Source of the DNA: Actinomycetes bacterium
GTDB taxonomy: Bacteria > Actinomycetota > Acidimicrobiia > IMCC26256 > PALSA-610
Direction: 5' to 3'
Assembly (NCBI GenBank): GCA_025360585.1
Contig: JANYBW010000019.1
Coordinates: 62,001 to 126,000, forward strand
DNA: 64,000 nt
The notes under the pieces are model-generated. The model did no database searches. It saw nothing but the letters and a program-made list of their open reading frames with translations, and was not told where the DNA came from. Made by a program: the position numbers and the translations under genes. This document shows, piece after piece, positions 34,003-42,720 of the stretch (the stretch's first letter is position 1; the number at the start of each line of letters is the position of its first letter).

Positions 34003-35562
34003 ATGAGCCCCACCGAGATCCCGCCCACCAGTACCCCAACCGCCAGTACCCCAACCGCCAGTACCCCAGTCGCCTCGACCCGGAGCGGCCGGGTGAAAGG
34101 CACCAACGAAGGTACCCACCTCAGCTTCAAAGGCATTCCGTTCGCTGCACCACCCGTCGGCGCCTTGCGTTGGAAAGCTCCAACGTTGGAAGCACCCTGG
34201 GACGGCGAGCGCGACGCGACCACGTTCGGGCCGATCAACGCGCAGCTAGAAATGATGCTCGAAACGCTGATGGGCGCTACGGAATCAGTGAAGAGCGAGG
34301 ACTGCCTCACGCTGAACGTATGGACACCGGGCCTTGATGGGAACCGCCCGGTGATGGTCTGGATACACGGCGGGGCGTTTCAGTTTGGCTCCGGGTCAAC
34401 GGCTTGGTACGACGGCGCGCAATTCGTCACGAACGGCGATGTCGTACTCGTGACGATCAACTACCGCCTGGGCCCCTTGGGGTATCTCCATCTCGAAGAT
34501 CTCTTCGGAGCGGAGTTCGCAGGCAGTGGCAATGCGGGAACGCTCGATCAGATCGCCGCGCTGCGTTGGGTCCGCGAGTGCATTGCCGACTTTGGTGGCG
34601 ATCCCGAAAACGTGACCGTCTTTGGCGAGTCCGCGGGCGCCGCCAGCGTAGCGACGTTGATGGGTACCCCTGCCGCACAACCGGGCACCCTGTTTCACAA
34701 GGTCATTGCGCAAAGCGGCGCCGCGTCTTGGAGCCTGACGCGAGAACAAGCGACCGAGAATACCCGTAAAATCATTGAGGTTTTAGGGGTCGAAGCCGGC
34801 GACTCCGCAGCGTTACTAGCGACCGACATCGACGCGATCGTCCAGGCCAGTGCAGCTCTTGGTTCCGAAACCACCGGCGCCGCGCTACCGTTCGCGCCGG
34901 TAATCGACGCCACCGTCCTCGCGGTGAGCCCGCTCGAGGCCGTGCGCAACGGTTCTGCGGCAGGCGTTGCCTTACTCACGGGAACCAACCTCGATGAGAT
35001 GACACTGTTCAACCTCATTGATCCCGCACTCGCGGACATCGACGAACCCGGCCTGGTGCAGCGAGTCCAAGCGCGCTTCCCCGACGACGCCGCGACGTTG
35101 GTCGAGCGATACCGCGCCCTTCGACCAGAAACTTCGCTACAAGACTTGTGGACGGCGATGTCGAGCGATGTCGCGTTTCGCATTCCTGCGCTTCGACTCG
35201 TCGAGGCACATCTGCAACATGGCGCCACGCATATGTATTTGTTCACTTGGCCGACTCCGGTGTTTGGCGGTGCGTTGAAATCGTGTCACGCAGTGGAAAT
35301 CCCGTTCGTGTTCAACAATCTGGAACAACCGGGCGTACCAATTTTTCTGGGCGATGGGCCGGAGCGAGCGAGTATCGCACAACGGATGCATGAGTCCTGG
35401 ATACGTTTCGCGCACAAAGGCGATCCGCAACACGCAGCGATTCCGGGGTGGCCGAGCTACGACTCTGATCGTCGTTCCACCATGGTGATCGACTCCGATT
35501 GGCAACTCGTCGAAGACCCTTACGGCACCGAACGCGTGCTCTGGGATACCTGGTCCGGATAA
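34003..35562 (+). CDS. Type-B carboxylesterase
   Basis: About 519 residues, an alpha/beta hydrolase of the carboxylesterase/para-nitrobenzyl esterase type. The nucleophile elbow is FGESAGAASVATLM, the oxyanion region VMVWIHGGAFQFGSGS, the acid lies in NLDEMTLFN, and the catalytic His in KSCHAVEIPFVF. SEDCLTLNVWTPG is a further family motif. It begins with a low-complexity segment of Thr, Pro and Ser built from 15-base repeats. No convincing ribosome site separates the candidates at 33979 (TTG) and 34003 (ATG); I chose the ATG. No clear signal peptide. Confidence 0.93.
   Translation: MSPTEIPPTSTPTASTPTASTPVASTRSGRVKGTNEGTHLSFKGIPFAAPPVGALRWKAPTLEAPWDGERDATTFGPINAQLEMMLETLMGATESVKSEDCLTLNVWTPGLDGNRPVMVWIHGGAFQFGSGSTAWYDGAQFVTNGDVVLVTINYRLGPLGYLHLEDLFGAEFAGSGNAGTLDQIAALRWVRECIADFGGDPENVTVFGESAGAASVATLMGTPAAQPGTLFHKVIAQSGAASWSLTREQATENTRKIIEVLGVEAGDSAALLATDIDAIVQASAALGSETTGAALPFAPVIDATVLAVSPLEAVRNGSAAGVALLTGTNLDEMTLFNLIDPALADIDEPGLVQRVQARFPDDAATLVERYRALRPETSLQDLWTAMSSDVAFRIPALRLVEAHLQHGATHMYLFTWPTPVFGGALKSCHAVEIPFVFNNLEQPGVPIFLGDGPERASIAQRMHESWIRFAHKGDPQHAAIPGWPSYDSDRRSTMVIDSDWQLVEDPYGTERVLWDTWSG
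34030..34074 (+). repeat. In-frame 15-base tandem repeat, three copies
   Basis: Three 15-base units encode STPTA, STPTA and STPVA at the start of the esterase, the third slightly diverged. Confidence 0.9.
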
Positions 35563-35621
35563 ATCCGTTTTTTTCACAAATATGGCTCGGGTTGAACGCG
35601 CCGACGGCCGACATAACGCCG

Positions 35622-36587
35622 ATGACAATTGACCCGACTGTCCTGCCCCCTGAACGTCTCGGCGCGCTGATGCGTCAGGCGCGCCGGACCGCGGGCCTGA
35701 GCCGTCGCCGGGCCGCCAACATGGCGGCAATCACGCCTGGCAAGCTCATCGCGTACGAGCGCGGATGGGAGCGCGCGGATCGGTTGATTGTCGACACGCT
35801 CAACGATGTGTTCGGGATCACGATGGATCAGCTCATTCCGCCTCGCAAGACAGTGGTGTTTTCCTCGACGCAGTTGAGCTCGGGAGCGGTCACCGTGGCC
35901 ACCAGCTCGCCTGCACGCGACGATGTCCTGCGCGGCTTGGTTGAATTGGTACGCGAAGCTCGCGCCGCAAAGCGCGAGAGTCAGCTGCAATTCCGACAGT
36001 CCGACCTCGAGATATTGGTCGGAGTTCTTGACACCGACGAATCTGTGCTCGCGACTCGGATCATCGCGATTCTCGGCTGCGACGAAAGCGAAGCCACCGC
36101 GATCAGCGGCCTGCTGCGGACATTGGCGGGGCCGTTGCTGGGAGCAGCGTTTAGCGTCGCGGTGATCGGTGGCAGTGCGGTGGCCAGCAACACTTCCGGG
36201 GCGTCGCTGCAGCCTGCGGTTCACGGCTCGCCGACGGTCCAATTGGTCGCGGCACAAACCGATATTGGTGCTCTCAGCACTGACGGAACGGCCAGAGAAA
36301 CAGCCAGAGAAACAGCCAGAGAAACGGCCGGCGCAGCAGCCGGCGCAGCAGCGACGGCTCCGACCGCCGCAGTCGCGCCGATCGAAGCAGTCAGCAAGGT
36401 AACCACTGTGCATCACGCAACGGCGGTCCAGTCCGGCGCCGTTGCGCAACCGACCCCAACCCCGCAAACCGGAACCCAATCAGCCCAAAAATCCACCGCG
36501 GCGGCCAAGCACCACAGTCTGCCAAAACCACCCGACACCGGCATTCTGCCCGGCGAACACCCCACCACAATCCTGCACAACCTCTAA
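35622..36587 (+). CDS. Membrane-anchored HTH (XRE-type) protein
   Basis: A 321-residue protein. Residues 10-75 form an XRE-like helix-turn-helix (LGALMRQARRTAGLSRRRAANM, then ITPGKLIAYERGWERA). After a linker and a second helical segment there is one membrane helix (LLGAAFSVAVIGGSAVA) near residues 175-191. The rest is predicted outside and is of low complexity, rich in Ala, Thr, Glu and Pro with three ARET repeats. This layout resembles cytoskeleton- or stress-linked HTH proteins such as RodZ, or one-component membrane regulators. The ATG at 35622 was preferred over the upstream open frame, which overlaps the esterase. Its stop codon is the first base triplet of a large hairpin. Confidence 0.75.
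   Translation: MTIDPTVLPPERLGALMRQARRTAGLSRRRAANMAAITPGKLIAYERGWERADRLIVDTLNDVFGITMDQLIPPRKTVVFSSTQLSSGAVTVATSSPARDDVLRGLVELVREARAAKRESQLQFRQSDLEILVGVLDTDESVLATRIIAILGCDESEATAISGLLRTLAGPLLGAAFSVAVIGGSAVASNTSGASLQPAVHGSPTVQLVAAQTDIGALSTDGTARETARETARETAGAAAGAAATAPTAAVAPIEAVSKVTTVHHATAVQSGAVAQPTPTPQTGTQSAQKSTAAAKHHSLPKPPDTGILPGEHPTTILHNL
36291..36326 (+). repeat. In-frame 12-base tandem repeat, three copies
   Basis: Three 12-base units encode TARE-type repeats just outside the membrane helix of the HTH protein. Confidence 0.88.
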
Positions 36588-36633
36588 ACCCCTGTGTCCC
36601 ACGGATGTTCCATCCGTGGGACACAGGGGTTTA
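36585..36633. repeat. 23-bp perfect hairpin
   Basis: Bases 36585-36607 are the exact reverse complement of 36611-36633, with TTC as loop. The left arm begins with the TAA stop of the HTH gene. The stem is far longer than a normal terminator and is palindrome-element-like; it is followed at once by a G-rich tract, not by T residues. It could be a REP-type or mobile palindrome that also ends transcription of the convergent genes. Confidence 0.9.
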
Positions 36634-36653
36634 GGGTTTGGGGTTTGGGGTTT
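36626..36653 (+). repeat. Telomere-like G-rich tract (quadruplex candidate)
   Basis: Four runs of three or four G, each separated by TTT or TTTA (pattern GGGGTTTAGGG then GGGGTTT twice), overlap the right arm of the hairpin. This fits the motif for a G-quadruplex on the plus strand and lies directly downstream of the minus-strand YceH-ALDH gene stop. Confidence 0.75.
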
Positions 36654-38652
36654 AAGGACGGAGGTGCCAAGACTTTTCGTGGACAAACGCCTTGATACCT
36701 GCAAGGCCCATAGAAACTCCCAGGCCGGAATGGCGGCGTCCCGCCCACGGTAAGCGCGGAGTGGTGCGATCGTTGCAGTTCCAATAGACGGTTCCGACGT
36801 CGATCTGCCGCAAAAACCGCTCCGCCCGATCACGGTCCTGGGTCATGATCGAACCCGTGAGTCCGTACTCGGATTCGCCAAAACGCTCCACGGCTGCCAC
36901 ATCATCAACAACGCGCATCAACCCGATGATCGGGCCGAACGACTCTTCGCGCATGATCGCCATTGAATGGTCCACGTCGACGACAACCGTCGCGGGGAAC
37001 CAATTGCCAGGTTGATTCGGAGCTTCGCCGCCGAGCAGTACGCGAGCCCCTTTTTCGGTAGCGTCAGAAATCTGTTGCGCGAGCAACGCCGCCTGTTGGG
37101 GGCGCGCCAATGCTCCCAAGGTCGTGTCGTCATCGCTGGGATCACCCAGCTGCCATTGCTCTGCGCTGCGAACGAAGGCGGCAACAAACGGTTCCCAGAT
37201 CCGTTCGTGCACGTACACCCGCTCGACCGCACAACAAGACTGCCCCGCGTTGTAAAAGGCACCACCCGCGACTGCTTCGGCTGCCGCCTCAATATCGACG
37301 TCGTCACACACGTAGGCCGCGTCTTTGCCACCTAATTCGAGTTGCAACGGGATCAAGCGTTCCGCCGCGACACGAGCGATGGCGCGACCAGTCGCGAACG
37401 ATCCAGTAAAACCAACGAGATCAACGCCGCTGGTCACGAGCGCAGCACCCGTCGCAGCCGCTCCCGTCACGCATTGCAAAACGTCGGCGGGAATGCCTGC
37501 TGCATGTGCCAGATCCACCAACTTCAATCCCGTGAGCGTTGCCAGCTCCGATGGCTTGTACAACACCGCGTTGCCCGTGAGCAACGCCGGCACCAACGAA
37601 TTAAGCCCTACAAAATAAGGATAATTCCACGCACTGATATGCGCGACGACGCCGCGCGGCTCATACGTGGTGTGTTCTTCGAGATCGGCTTCAATCGTCA
37701 CGGTATCGGCAACAAGAACGGTGTGAGCGTTGTCGATGAAGTAACTCATCCGTTCGCTCACGGCGTTGAGCTCATTGCGCGACTGCGCGATTGCCTTGCC
37801 CGTTTCTTGCGTCGTGATCTGCGCACAGGCTTCAGCGTTCGCAACGATCAAATCGCGCCAACGGCTCACGGCTGCGGCTCGATCTTCATACGCGCGGGCC
37901 GCCCAATCTCGTTGGGCTCTGCGGGCACGTTTCAGTTTCGCGGCAATTTCGGTTTCGTTGTGAATCTCAACGGTTCGAATCGTTACCCCCGACGCAGGGT
38001 TGACGATCGTCATTGTCTTGGGTGCGGTGCTCGCGGCCGCGTGGATCACCGACGCGGCCGCAACGCCACTGTGCGAACCGCGATGCAGGCTTTGTGCCGG
38101 GTCATGAGCTGCCCGCTCGGAAACGCCTTCCGCTTCCAAACCGATCAATGCCGAACCATCGTGAGCGGTAACGAGATCGATCCATCGGCGCTCTTTTTGG
38201 CCAGGGCGGCGAGGCTGTACCACCACCATTTCGCGCTCAACTAAGGCCGCCAACCCGCCTTCGACCTCCGCAGTCGTAGCGAACGAGTGGATTCGTTCGC
38301 AGCGCTGTTTCAACTCTCCTGGCGTTTGAGCGCCACGCAACAGCAGCACACCGATGAGCGCGGCGTGAGCATCGGAGAGTTCGAGCACCTGGTTCGCGTG
38401 ATGACGAAACTTGATCGCCCGTTCACCCGGCGCCTTGTTGCGACTCGCTAAACCACGATCGCGCAGTCCATCAAGAGCGTGCTGCACCGTCGCGTCGTCG
38501 TAGTCCACAACCGGATCGCGGTTCGTCGATTGGTTACACGCGAGACGCAGTGAATTCAACGACAGGGGGTACTGATCCGGTGTAGTGATCGCCTTTTCCA
38601 TAAGTGCACCCAACACGCGTGCTTCGGCGGGCGAAAGTGTGATCGGAGCCAT
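36652..38652 (-). CDS. YceH (DUF480)-aldehyde dehydrogenase fusion
   Basis: One uninterrupted frame of about 666 residues encodes two unrelated families. Residues 1-175 match YceH/DUF480 (LSPAEARVLGALMEKAITTP, PLSLNSLRLACNQSTNRDPVV, GERAIKFRHH), a double winged-helix protein. An Ala/Ser/Pro-rich linker (SVIHAAASTAPKT) follows. The rest is an NAD(P)-dependent aldehyde dehydrogenase with TGSFATGRAIA, LELGGKDAAYV (general base Glu) and AGQSCCAVERVYV (nucleophilic Cys). An internal ATG at the start of the dehydrogenase (about 38014) has no clear ribosome site, which favours a true fusion, but separate translation is not excluded. The ATG at 38652 was chosen because the longer frame overlaps the divergent phosphatase. 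Confidence 0.85.
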   Translation of the reverse strand: MAPITLSPAEARVLGALMEKAITTPDQYPLSLNSLRLACNQSTNRDPVVDYDDATVQHALDGLRDRGLASRNKAPGERAIKFRHHANQVLELSDAHAALIGVLLLRGAQTPGELKQRCERIHSFATTAEVEGGLAALVEREMVVVQPRRPGQKERRWIDLVTAHDGSALIGLEAEGVSERAAHDPAQSLHRGSHSGVAAASVIHAAASTAPKTMTIVNPASGVTIRTVEIHNETEIAAKLKRARRAQRDWAARAYEDRAAAVSRWRDLIVANAEACAQITTQETGKAIAQSRNELNAVSERMSYFIDNAHTVLVADTVTIEADLEEHTTYEPRGVVAHISAWNYPYFVGLNSLVPALLTGNAVLYKPSELATLTGLKLVDLAHAAGIPADVLQCVTGAAATGAALVTSGVDLVGFTGSFATGRAIARVAAERLIPLQLELGGKDAAYVCDDVDIEAAAEAVAGGAFYNAGQSCCAVERVYVHERIWEPFVAAFVRSAEQWQLGDPSDDDTTLGALARPQQAALLAQQISDATEKGARVLLGGEAPNQPGNWFPATVVVDVDHSMAIMREESFGPIIGLMRVVDDVAAVERFGESEYGLTGSIMTQDRDRAERFLRQIDVGTVYWNCNDRTTPRLPWAGRRHSGLGVSMGLAGIKAFVHEKSWHLRP

Positions 38653-38692
38653 GGTGGCGAAGCTACCGGCCCGTCTCGATAGGTTGGCGCCG

Positions 38693-39388
38693 ATGACCGA
38701 AACTGCCACATCGCCTTCCGAGCCCTCCGACGCTCCCGCAGCACACCGCCAACATCGCTTCTCGCCACCGGCTGGAGCGACCACCATCGTGTTGGTTCGT
38801 CACGGTGAATCCGCGCCGGCAGTTCCGGGCCAACCATTTCCGTTGGTCGAAGGGCACGGCGACCCCGCGCTACATCCCGAAGGCGAACGCCAAGCGCAGC
38901 TGGTTGCCGATCGTTTGCAGCACGAGCGCGTCGACGCGATCTACGTCACTACGTTGCAACGAACGCATCAAACCGCAGCGCCGCTCGCGGCCAAACTCGG
39001 TATTACCCCGATCATTGAACGTGACCTCCGCGAAGTTTTCCTTGGCGATTGGGAGGGCGGCCTGATCCGCGTCAAGGCGGCGGCACAAGATCCCCTCTTC
39101 GCGCAAATTTTTGAACAACAACGGTGGGATGTCATCCCCAATGCGGAACCCGCGGAAGCTTTCGAAACTCGTCTACTCGCGGCGATTCACCGCATCGCTG
39201 CAGCTCACCCCGATGGGCGTGTGATCGCGGTCGTGCACGGAGGTGTAATCGGCCAAATTCTGGCGTCCGCGAGTGGGTCACGGGGCTTCGCGTTTGAGGG
39301 TTCCGATAACGCCTCAATCAGCGAAATCGTGGTTGATGGCTCCCGCATCATCGTTCGTCGATTTAACGACAACACCCATCTGCACTAA
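38693..39388 (+). CDS. Histidine phosphatase family protein
   Basis: A 231-residue member of the phosphoglycerate-mutase-like superfamily. The phospho-acceptor His is in IVLVRHGES, with the acid Glu in REVFLGDWEG and the second His in VIAVVHGGVIGQILA. The N-terminal 30 residues are a disordered Ser/Pro-rich stretch. It may act on a small phospho-compound; the exact substrate is unknown. It is divergent from the YceH-ALDH gene across 40 bases, so the two starts are very close. Confidence 0.9.
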   Translation: MTETATSPSEPSDAPAAHRQHRFSPPAGATTIVLVRHGESAPAVPGQPFPLVEGHGDPALHPEGERQAQLVADRLQHERVDAIYVTTLQRTHQTAAPLAAKLGITPIIERDLREVFLGDWEGGLIRVKAAAQDPLFAQIFEQQRWDVIPNAEPAEAFETRLLAAIHRIAAAHPDGRVIAVVHGGVIGQILASASGSRGFAFEGSDNASISEIVVDGSRIIVRRFNDNTHLH

Positions 39389-40012
39389 CGCAAACGTCCT
39401 GAGCGTTTCAATCAGCACCTCAGTATCAGGCACAAAACCCCCATCGTTTCGGGGAGTTTCGTGCCATACCGGGCTGTTCCCGCGAATACGCGGTGGCAAT
39501 TCGATTTGCACTCCCCCGCCACGCGTCTGATTCACCGGGTTATCAGCGTGCAATCCGCGATACTCGCTGGGAACGGCAACAATATCCGAGACGAATCGGT
39601 AGCGTTCCCCGAAATTCTCGCTCAGCGCAACACCAATCTTGTGCGCAAGGTCGCGTCGCGCCCCGCCGATCGCGACGGTCGTCCAGCGATCGTCACAGTC
39701 ACGGATACCGCCGTAGCCGTGCAACGAAATCGAGACGTCAACGTGCTGACAAAACGCCGAGAGCTTCGCACTCAGCTCCGTTCGATACCGATGCGAGGGC
39801 ACATGCCATTGCAAATCTGGAGGTTGCACCACGGCGTACAACGAAGCGTTGCTCCGCCGCGCTACCGCGTGAGCAATCTCGAATGTGGCGGCTTCGAGCC
39901 CGCCATGAATCGCGAGAAAGCCAACGGCTGCGCTGCGCAACTCGCAGTGCTCGACGACCCCATCGGTCGCCAGAAGTTCAGCCAGCACAACCGCTCGTTT
40001 CGAACATGGCAA
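39314..40012 (-). CDS. Poly-gamma-glutamate hydrolase-like protein
   Basis: About 232 residues, resembling the poly-gamma-glutamate hydrolase/DUF867 family first known from phages of Bacillus. Recognisable parts are LAIHGGLEAATFEIAHAVA, where the His may bind zinc, SISLHGYGG, and NPVNQTRGGGVQIELPPRIR near the C-terminus. The start is a TTG at 40012 and could instead be a nearby GTG. It is convergent with, and overlaps by 75 bases, the histidine phosphatase. It could cut gamma-linked polyglutamate or related cell-wall material. Confidence 0.75.
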   Translation of the reverse strand: MPCSKRAVVLAELLATDGVVEHCELRSAAVGFLAIHGGLEAATFEIAHAVARRSNASLYAVVQPPDLQWHVPSHRYRTELSAKLSAFCQHVDVSISLHGYGGIRDCDDRWTTVAIGGARRDLAHKIGVALSENFGERYRFVSDIVAVPSEYRGLHADNPVNQTRGGGVQIELPPRIRGNSPVWHETPRNDGGFVPDTEVLIETLRTFALVQMGVVVKSTNDDAGAINHDFAD

Positions 40013-40021
40013 TCAGTAGTT

Positions 40022-40837
40022 TCATTGCCCCGTGAAGTGCGCGGAGCGTTTCTCCATGAACGCGATCATCGCTTCGGTGAGATCGTTCGACGGTAAAAAC
40101 GCGGCGTTCCAGAGCGCCACGTAATCGAGGCCCTGTTCGATGGTCATTGATGCACCAGCGCGCAACACCGCCTTGCTGCCTTGAACCGCGAGCGGCGAGT
40201 TCGCCGCGATTTCTGCGGCCATTGCGTGAGCAGCGCGGATCACAGCATCACGATCCTCGTGGACATCGTTGACCAGCCCGATCGTTGCCGCTCGTTGCGC
40301 ATCGATGTCCTTGCCGGTATAGACGAGCTCGGCAACATGGCCTGCAGTCACCACACTTGGCAGCCGCTGCAGCGTTCCGACATCGGCGGTAATCGCAACT
40401 TTGGTTTCGCGCACGCTGAACCGTGCGTCTTTTGACGCGAGGCGAATATCGGCCGCGCAGATCAAATCAATTCCGCCGCCGATGCAGTACCCGTGAATCG
40501 CCGCGATCACTGGCACCGGACAATCGGCAACCGCGGAAATCGCATCCTGGAGGCGCTTCACATCCTGGTATTGACGGCGGCGCATCCGCGCCTGCGATTC
40601 GCCTTCCACGCGGCCTCCGCCAGTCATCGATTTGAGATCGAGCCCAACTGTGAAGTGCGGACCGTTCGCGGCGAGCACGATCGAACGTACCTCCGCGTCC
40701 ACCAGCGCGTGCACCGCAATCGGCAAATCCGCCCAAAAAGCTGGGCCCATCGCGTTGCGTTTGGCTTCGTTGTCGAGCCAGATCGTGCCGACGTTATCGG
40801 CAGCCTCAATGCTCAGTACTTGAGATTCGAACGTCAT
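40022..40837 (-). CDS. Enoyl-CoA hydratase/isomerase family, dienoyl-CoA isomerase-like
   Basis: A 271-residue crotonase-fold protein. It has HGYCIGGGIDLICAADIRLA and VRETKVAITADVGTLQRLPSV. The latter matches the delta3,5-delta2,4-dienoyl-CoA isomerase motif, with the catalytic Glu and Asp eight residues apart and the further Asp in GGGIDL kept. It would shift double bonds of unsaturated acyl-CoA during beta-oxidation. The ATG at 40837 lies 26 bases from the divergent ferritin-like gene; a longer frame was rejected for that reason. Confidence 0.88.
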   Translation of the reverse strand: MTFESQVLSIEAADNVGTIWLDNEAKRNAMGPAFWADLPIAVHALVDAEVRSIVLAANGPHFTVGLDLKSMTGGGRVEGESQARMRRRQYQDVKRLQDAISAVADCPVPVIAAIHGYCIGGGIDLICAADIRLASKDARFSVRETKVAITADVGTLQRLPSVVTAGHVAELVYTGKDIDAQRAATIGLVNDVHEDRDAVIRAAHAMAAEIAANSPLAVQGSKAVLRAGASMTIEQGLDYVALWNAAFLPSNDLTEAMIAFMEKRSAHFTGQ

Positions 40838-40862
40838 GGCTGCTGAGCGTACTGTTATCAAC

Positions 40863-41969
40863 ATGCCTGCACTTGAAGCCGAAATCGATTCCATTCTCGC
40901 CAACTCCCGCCTGAGGTTCGGCGAAGTCTCGCATGCAACTGCACGCGGCGGCACGGCGGATTTCACCTGGGACTACGAACGTTCCCGCGACGGTCTGAGC
41001 CGGCTGTACGAAAAGGCCAAACGCACCCAGTGGAACGCGAACGATCTCGATTGGTCCATAGATGTCGACGCGGAAAAGGTGGCCACGCAAATGGCGACCC
41101 TCGCCGGTGGGCCCGGTGCTGGCCGTTCCATCATGGCGGAAATCGACGGCTCACCAGTCGCGAAATGGGGCGACCGCGAATGGTCGCAGTTTCGCATCGA
41201 AACGCTGAACTGGCGGCTCTCGCAATTTCTGCACGGTGAACAGGGCGCGTTGATTTGTACCGCCAAAATTGTCGAGACGGTTCCCTGGATCGATGCGAAG
41301 TATTACGCGAGTACGCAAGTCATGGACGAAGCGCGCCACGTTGAGGTATTTGCTCGCTACCTCGACGAAAAGCTCGACGGCCATTTTCCCGTCAACCCCG
41401 AACTGCAATTGCTGATCGATGACGTTTTGAGCGACAACCGCTGGGATATCACGTATATGGGAATGCAAATCATGATCGAGGGCCTCGCCCTTGCAGCGTT
41501 TGGTTTCATGCACATGTTTACCGAAGAACCACTGCTGAAACAGCTGCTTCGTTACGTCATGGCCGATGAAGCGCGCCACGTTGCATTCGGAACGCTCTCA
41601 CTTCAGGAGTATTACCAAGGGCTCGATGGCAAAGAAATTCGTGAGCGCCAAGAGTTCGCGTTCGAAGCTGCCTTACGTATGCGCGATCGTCTATTGATGG
41701 TGCAGGTCTGGGACAAAATGGGGGTGCCGGAGGCGACCGTCCGAGAATTTCTATTGCGGTTACGACAAGGCCAAGCTTGGTTCCAAGCACCATTGTTTTC
41801 CAAGATCGTGCCGAACTGCAAGAAGCTCGGCCTGCTCGATGCTGGCGATGGCTGGCTGCGCCAAAAGTTCACTGAAATCGGGGTTATTGAGTACGAAGAT
41901 CACGGCGACGCGCAGCTCGACGTTGAGCTTCTCGATGCGGTCACCGCAGATCGGCTTGCCGCACAGTGA
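40863..41969 (+). CDS. Ferritin-like diiron protein
   Basis: A 368-residue helical protein with a ferritin-like four-helix bundle. Likely iron ligands are the Glu in FLHGEQGAL and the Glu/His in MDEARHVEVFARYL, then in a second half IMIEGLALAAF and MADEARHVAFG. Two DEARH motifs are the mark of diiron oxygenases and related enzymes. The first start (40836) would overlap the divergent isomerase gene; the ATG at 40863 is more likely. The stop overlaps the next gene by four bases (GTGA). Related proteins oxidise small organic molecules or act in lipid metabolism; substrate unknown. Confidence 0.85.
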   Translation: MPALEAEIDSILANSRLRFGEVSHATARGGTADFTWDYERSRDGLSRLYEKAKRTQWNANDLDWSIDVDAEKVATQMATLAGGPGAGRSIMAEIDGSPVAKWGDREWSQFRIETLNWRLSQFLHGEQGALICTAKIVETVPWIDAKYYASTQVMDEARHVEVFARYLDEKLDGHFPVNPELQLLIDDVLSDNRWDITYMGMQIMIEGLALAAFGFMHMFTEEPLLKQLLRYVMADEARHVAFGTLSLQEYYQGLDGKEIRERQEFAFEAALRMRDRLLMVQVWDKMGVPEATVREFLLRLRQGQAWFQAPLFSKIVPNCKKLGLLDAGDGWLRQKFTEIGVIEYEDHGDAQLDVELLDAVTADRLAAQ

Positions 41970-42667
41970 GCACTTCAGAGACCGACTTCAAAGCAACGGA
42001 CACAACGCCCATTCCACTCGACGCGGATCTCGCGGCGCGCACTGCGACTGCGAACGCGTTGCGCGATCTTGCCCACGCCTTCGTCAATCACAACGCGTCC
42101 ATCGAATCAATCGAAGCGATGGGCGCGTGGGCTCGCTCCGCCGCGGCCGACTACGTGACCGCGCCAGTGCGCGATCGCATGGCACTGATGCGCGCGTCGC
42201 GAGAGATGGCGGAGCGCGAAGGGGGCGATCAAGGCATCATCGTGTCGGCCCGTTCGGGCTACGAAGACCGTGCCGTCGCCGGCAAGGCCAATCCCACTGG
42301 AGTCGATATCGTCCCGCGCGAATACGGCGACGTGATTATCGTCGATGTGCTGTTTCGCAAGGCCTTCGAGGGCCCGCCCGGACGCGTGCACGGTGGCATG
42401 GTTGCGGCGGTGTTCGATGATGTCACCGGTTACATCATCGGGCGTCGAAACACACCAGCCTTCACCGGTGAATTGACGGTCCGGCTCGTAGCGCCCGTGC
42501 CGATCAATACCCAACTCGAATTTCGCACGTGGCTTGAATCTGAAGCAGGCCGCAAGCTCTTTATCCATGCCGAAGCTCTCGCCGACGGCAAGGTCGTCGC
42601 AACGTGTAAAGCGATTTACATTTCGGTAGATCCCAGTTTATTCGCCGGATCCTCAACAACCGCGTGA
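41966..42667 (+). CDS. PaaI-type hotdog-fold thioesterase
   Basis: A 233-residue protein. The first half (to about 110) is of uncertain fold, and the second half is hotdog-like: FEGPPGRVHGGMVAAVFDDVTGYII, the HGG-x(9)-D motif of PaaI-type thioesterases, then FTGELTVRLVAPVPINTQLEF and ADGKVVATCKAIYISV. It probably hydrolyses an acyl- or aryl-CoA. It starts with a GTG overlapping the stop of the diiron gene, so both are translated together, and 53 bases separate it from a haem-oxygenase-like gene. Confidence 0.88.
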   Translation: MSTSETDFKATDTTPIPLDADLAARTATANALRDLAHAFVNHNASIESIEAMGAWARSAAADYVTAPVRDRMALMRASREMAEREGGDQGIIVSARSGYEDRAVAGKANPTGVDIVPREYGDVIIVDVLFRKAFEGPPGRVHGGMVAAVFDDVTGYIIGRRNTPAFTGELTVRLVAPVPINTQLEFRTWLESEAGRKLFIHAEALADGKVVATCKAIYISVDPSLFAGSSTTA

Positions 42668-42720
42668 TCTCGACTCGCCTGAATTGTTCGCCGTCGCCGA
42701 TGGTCTGATCGAATCGCGCT

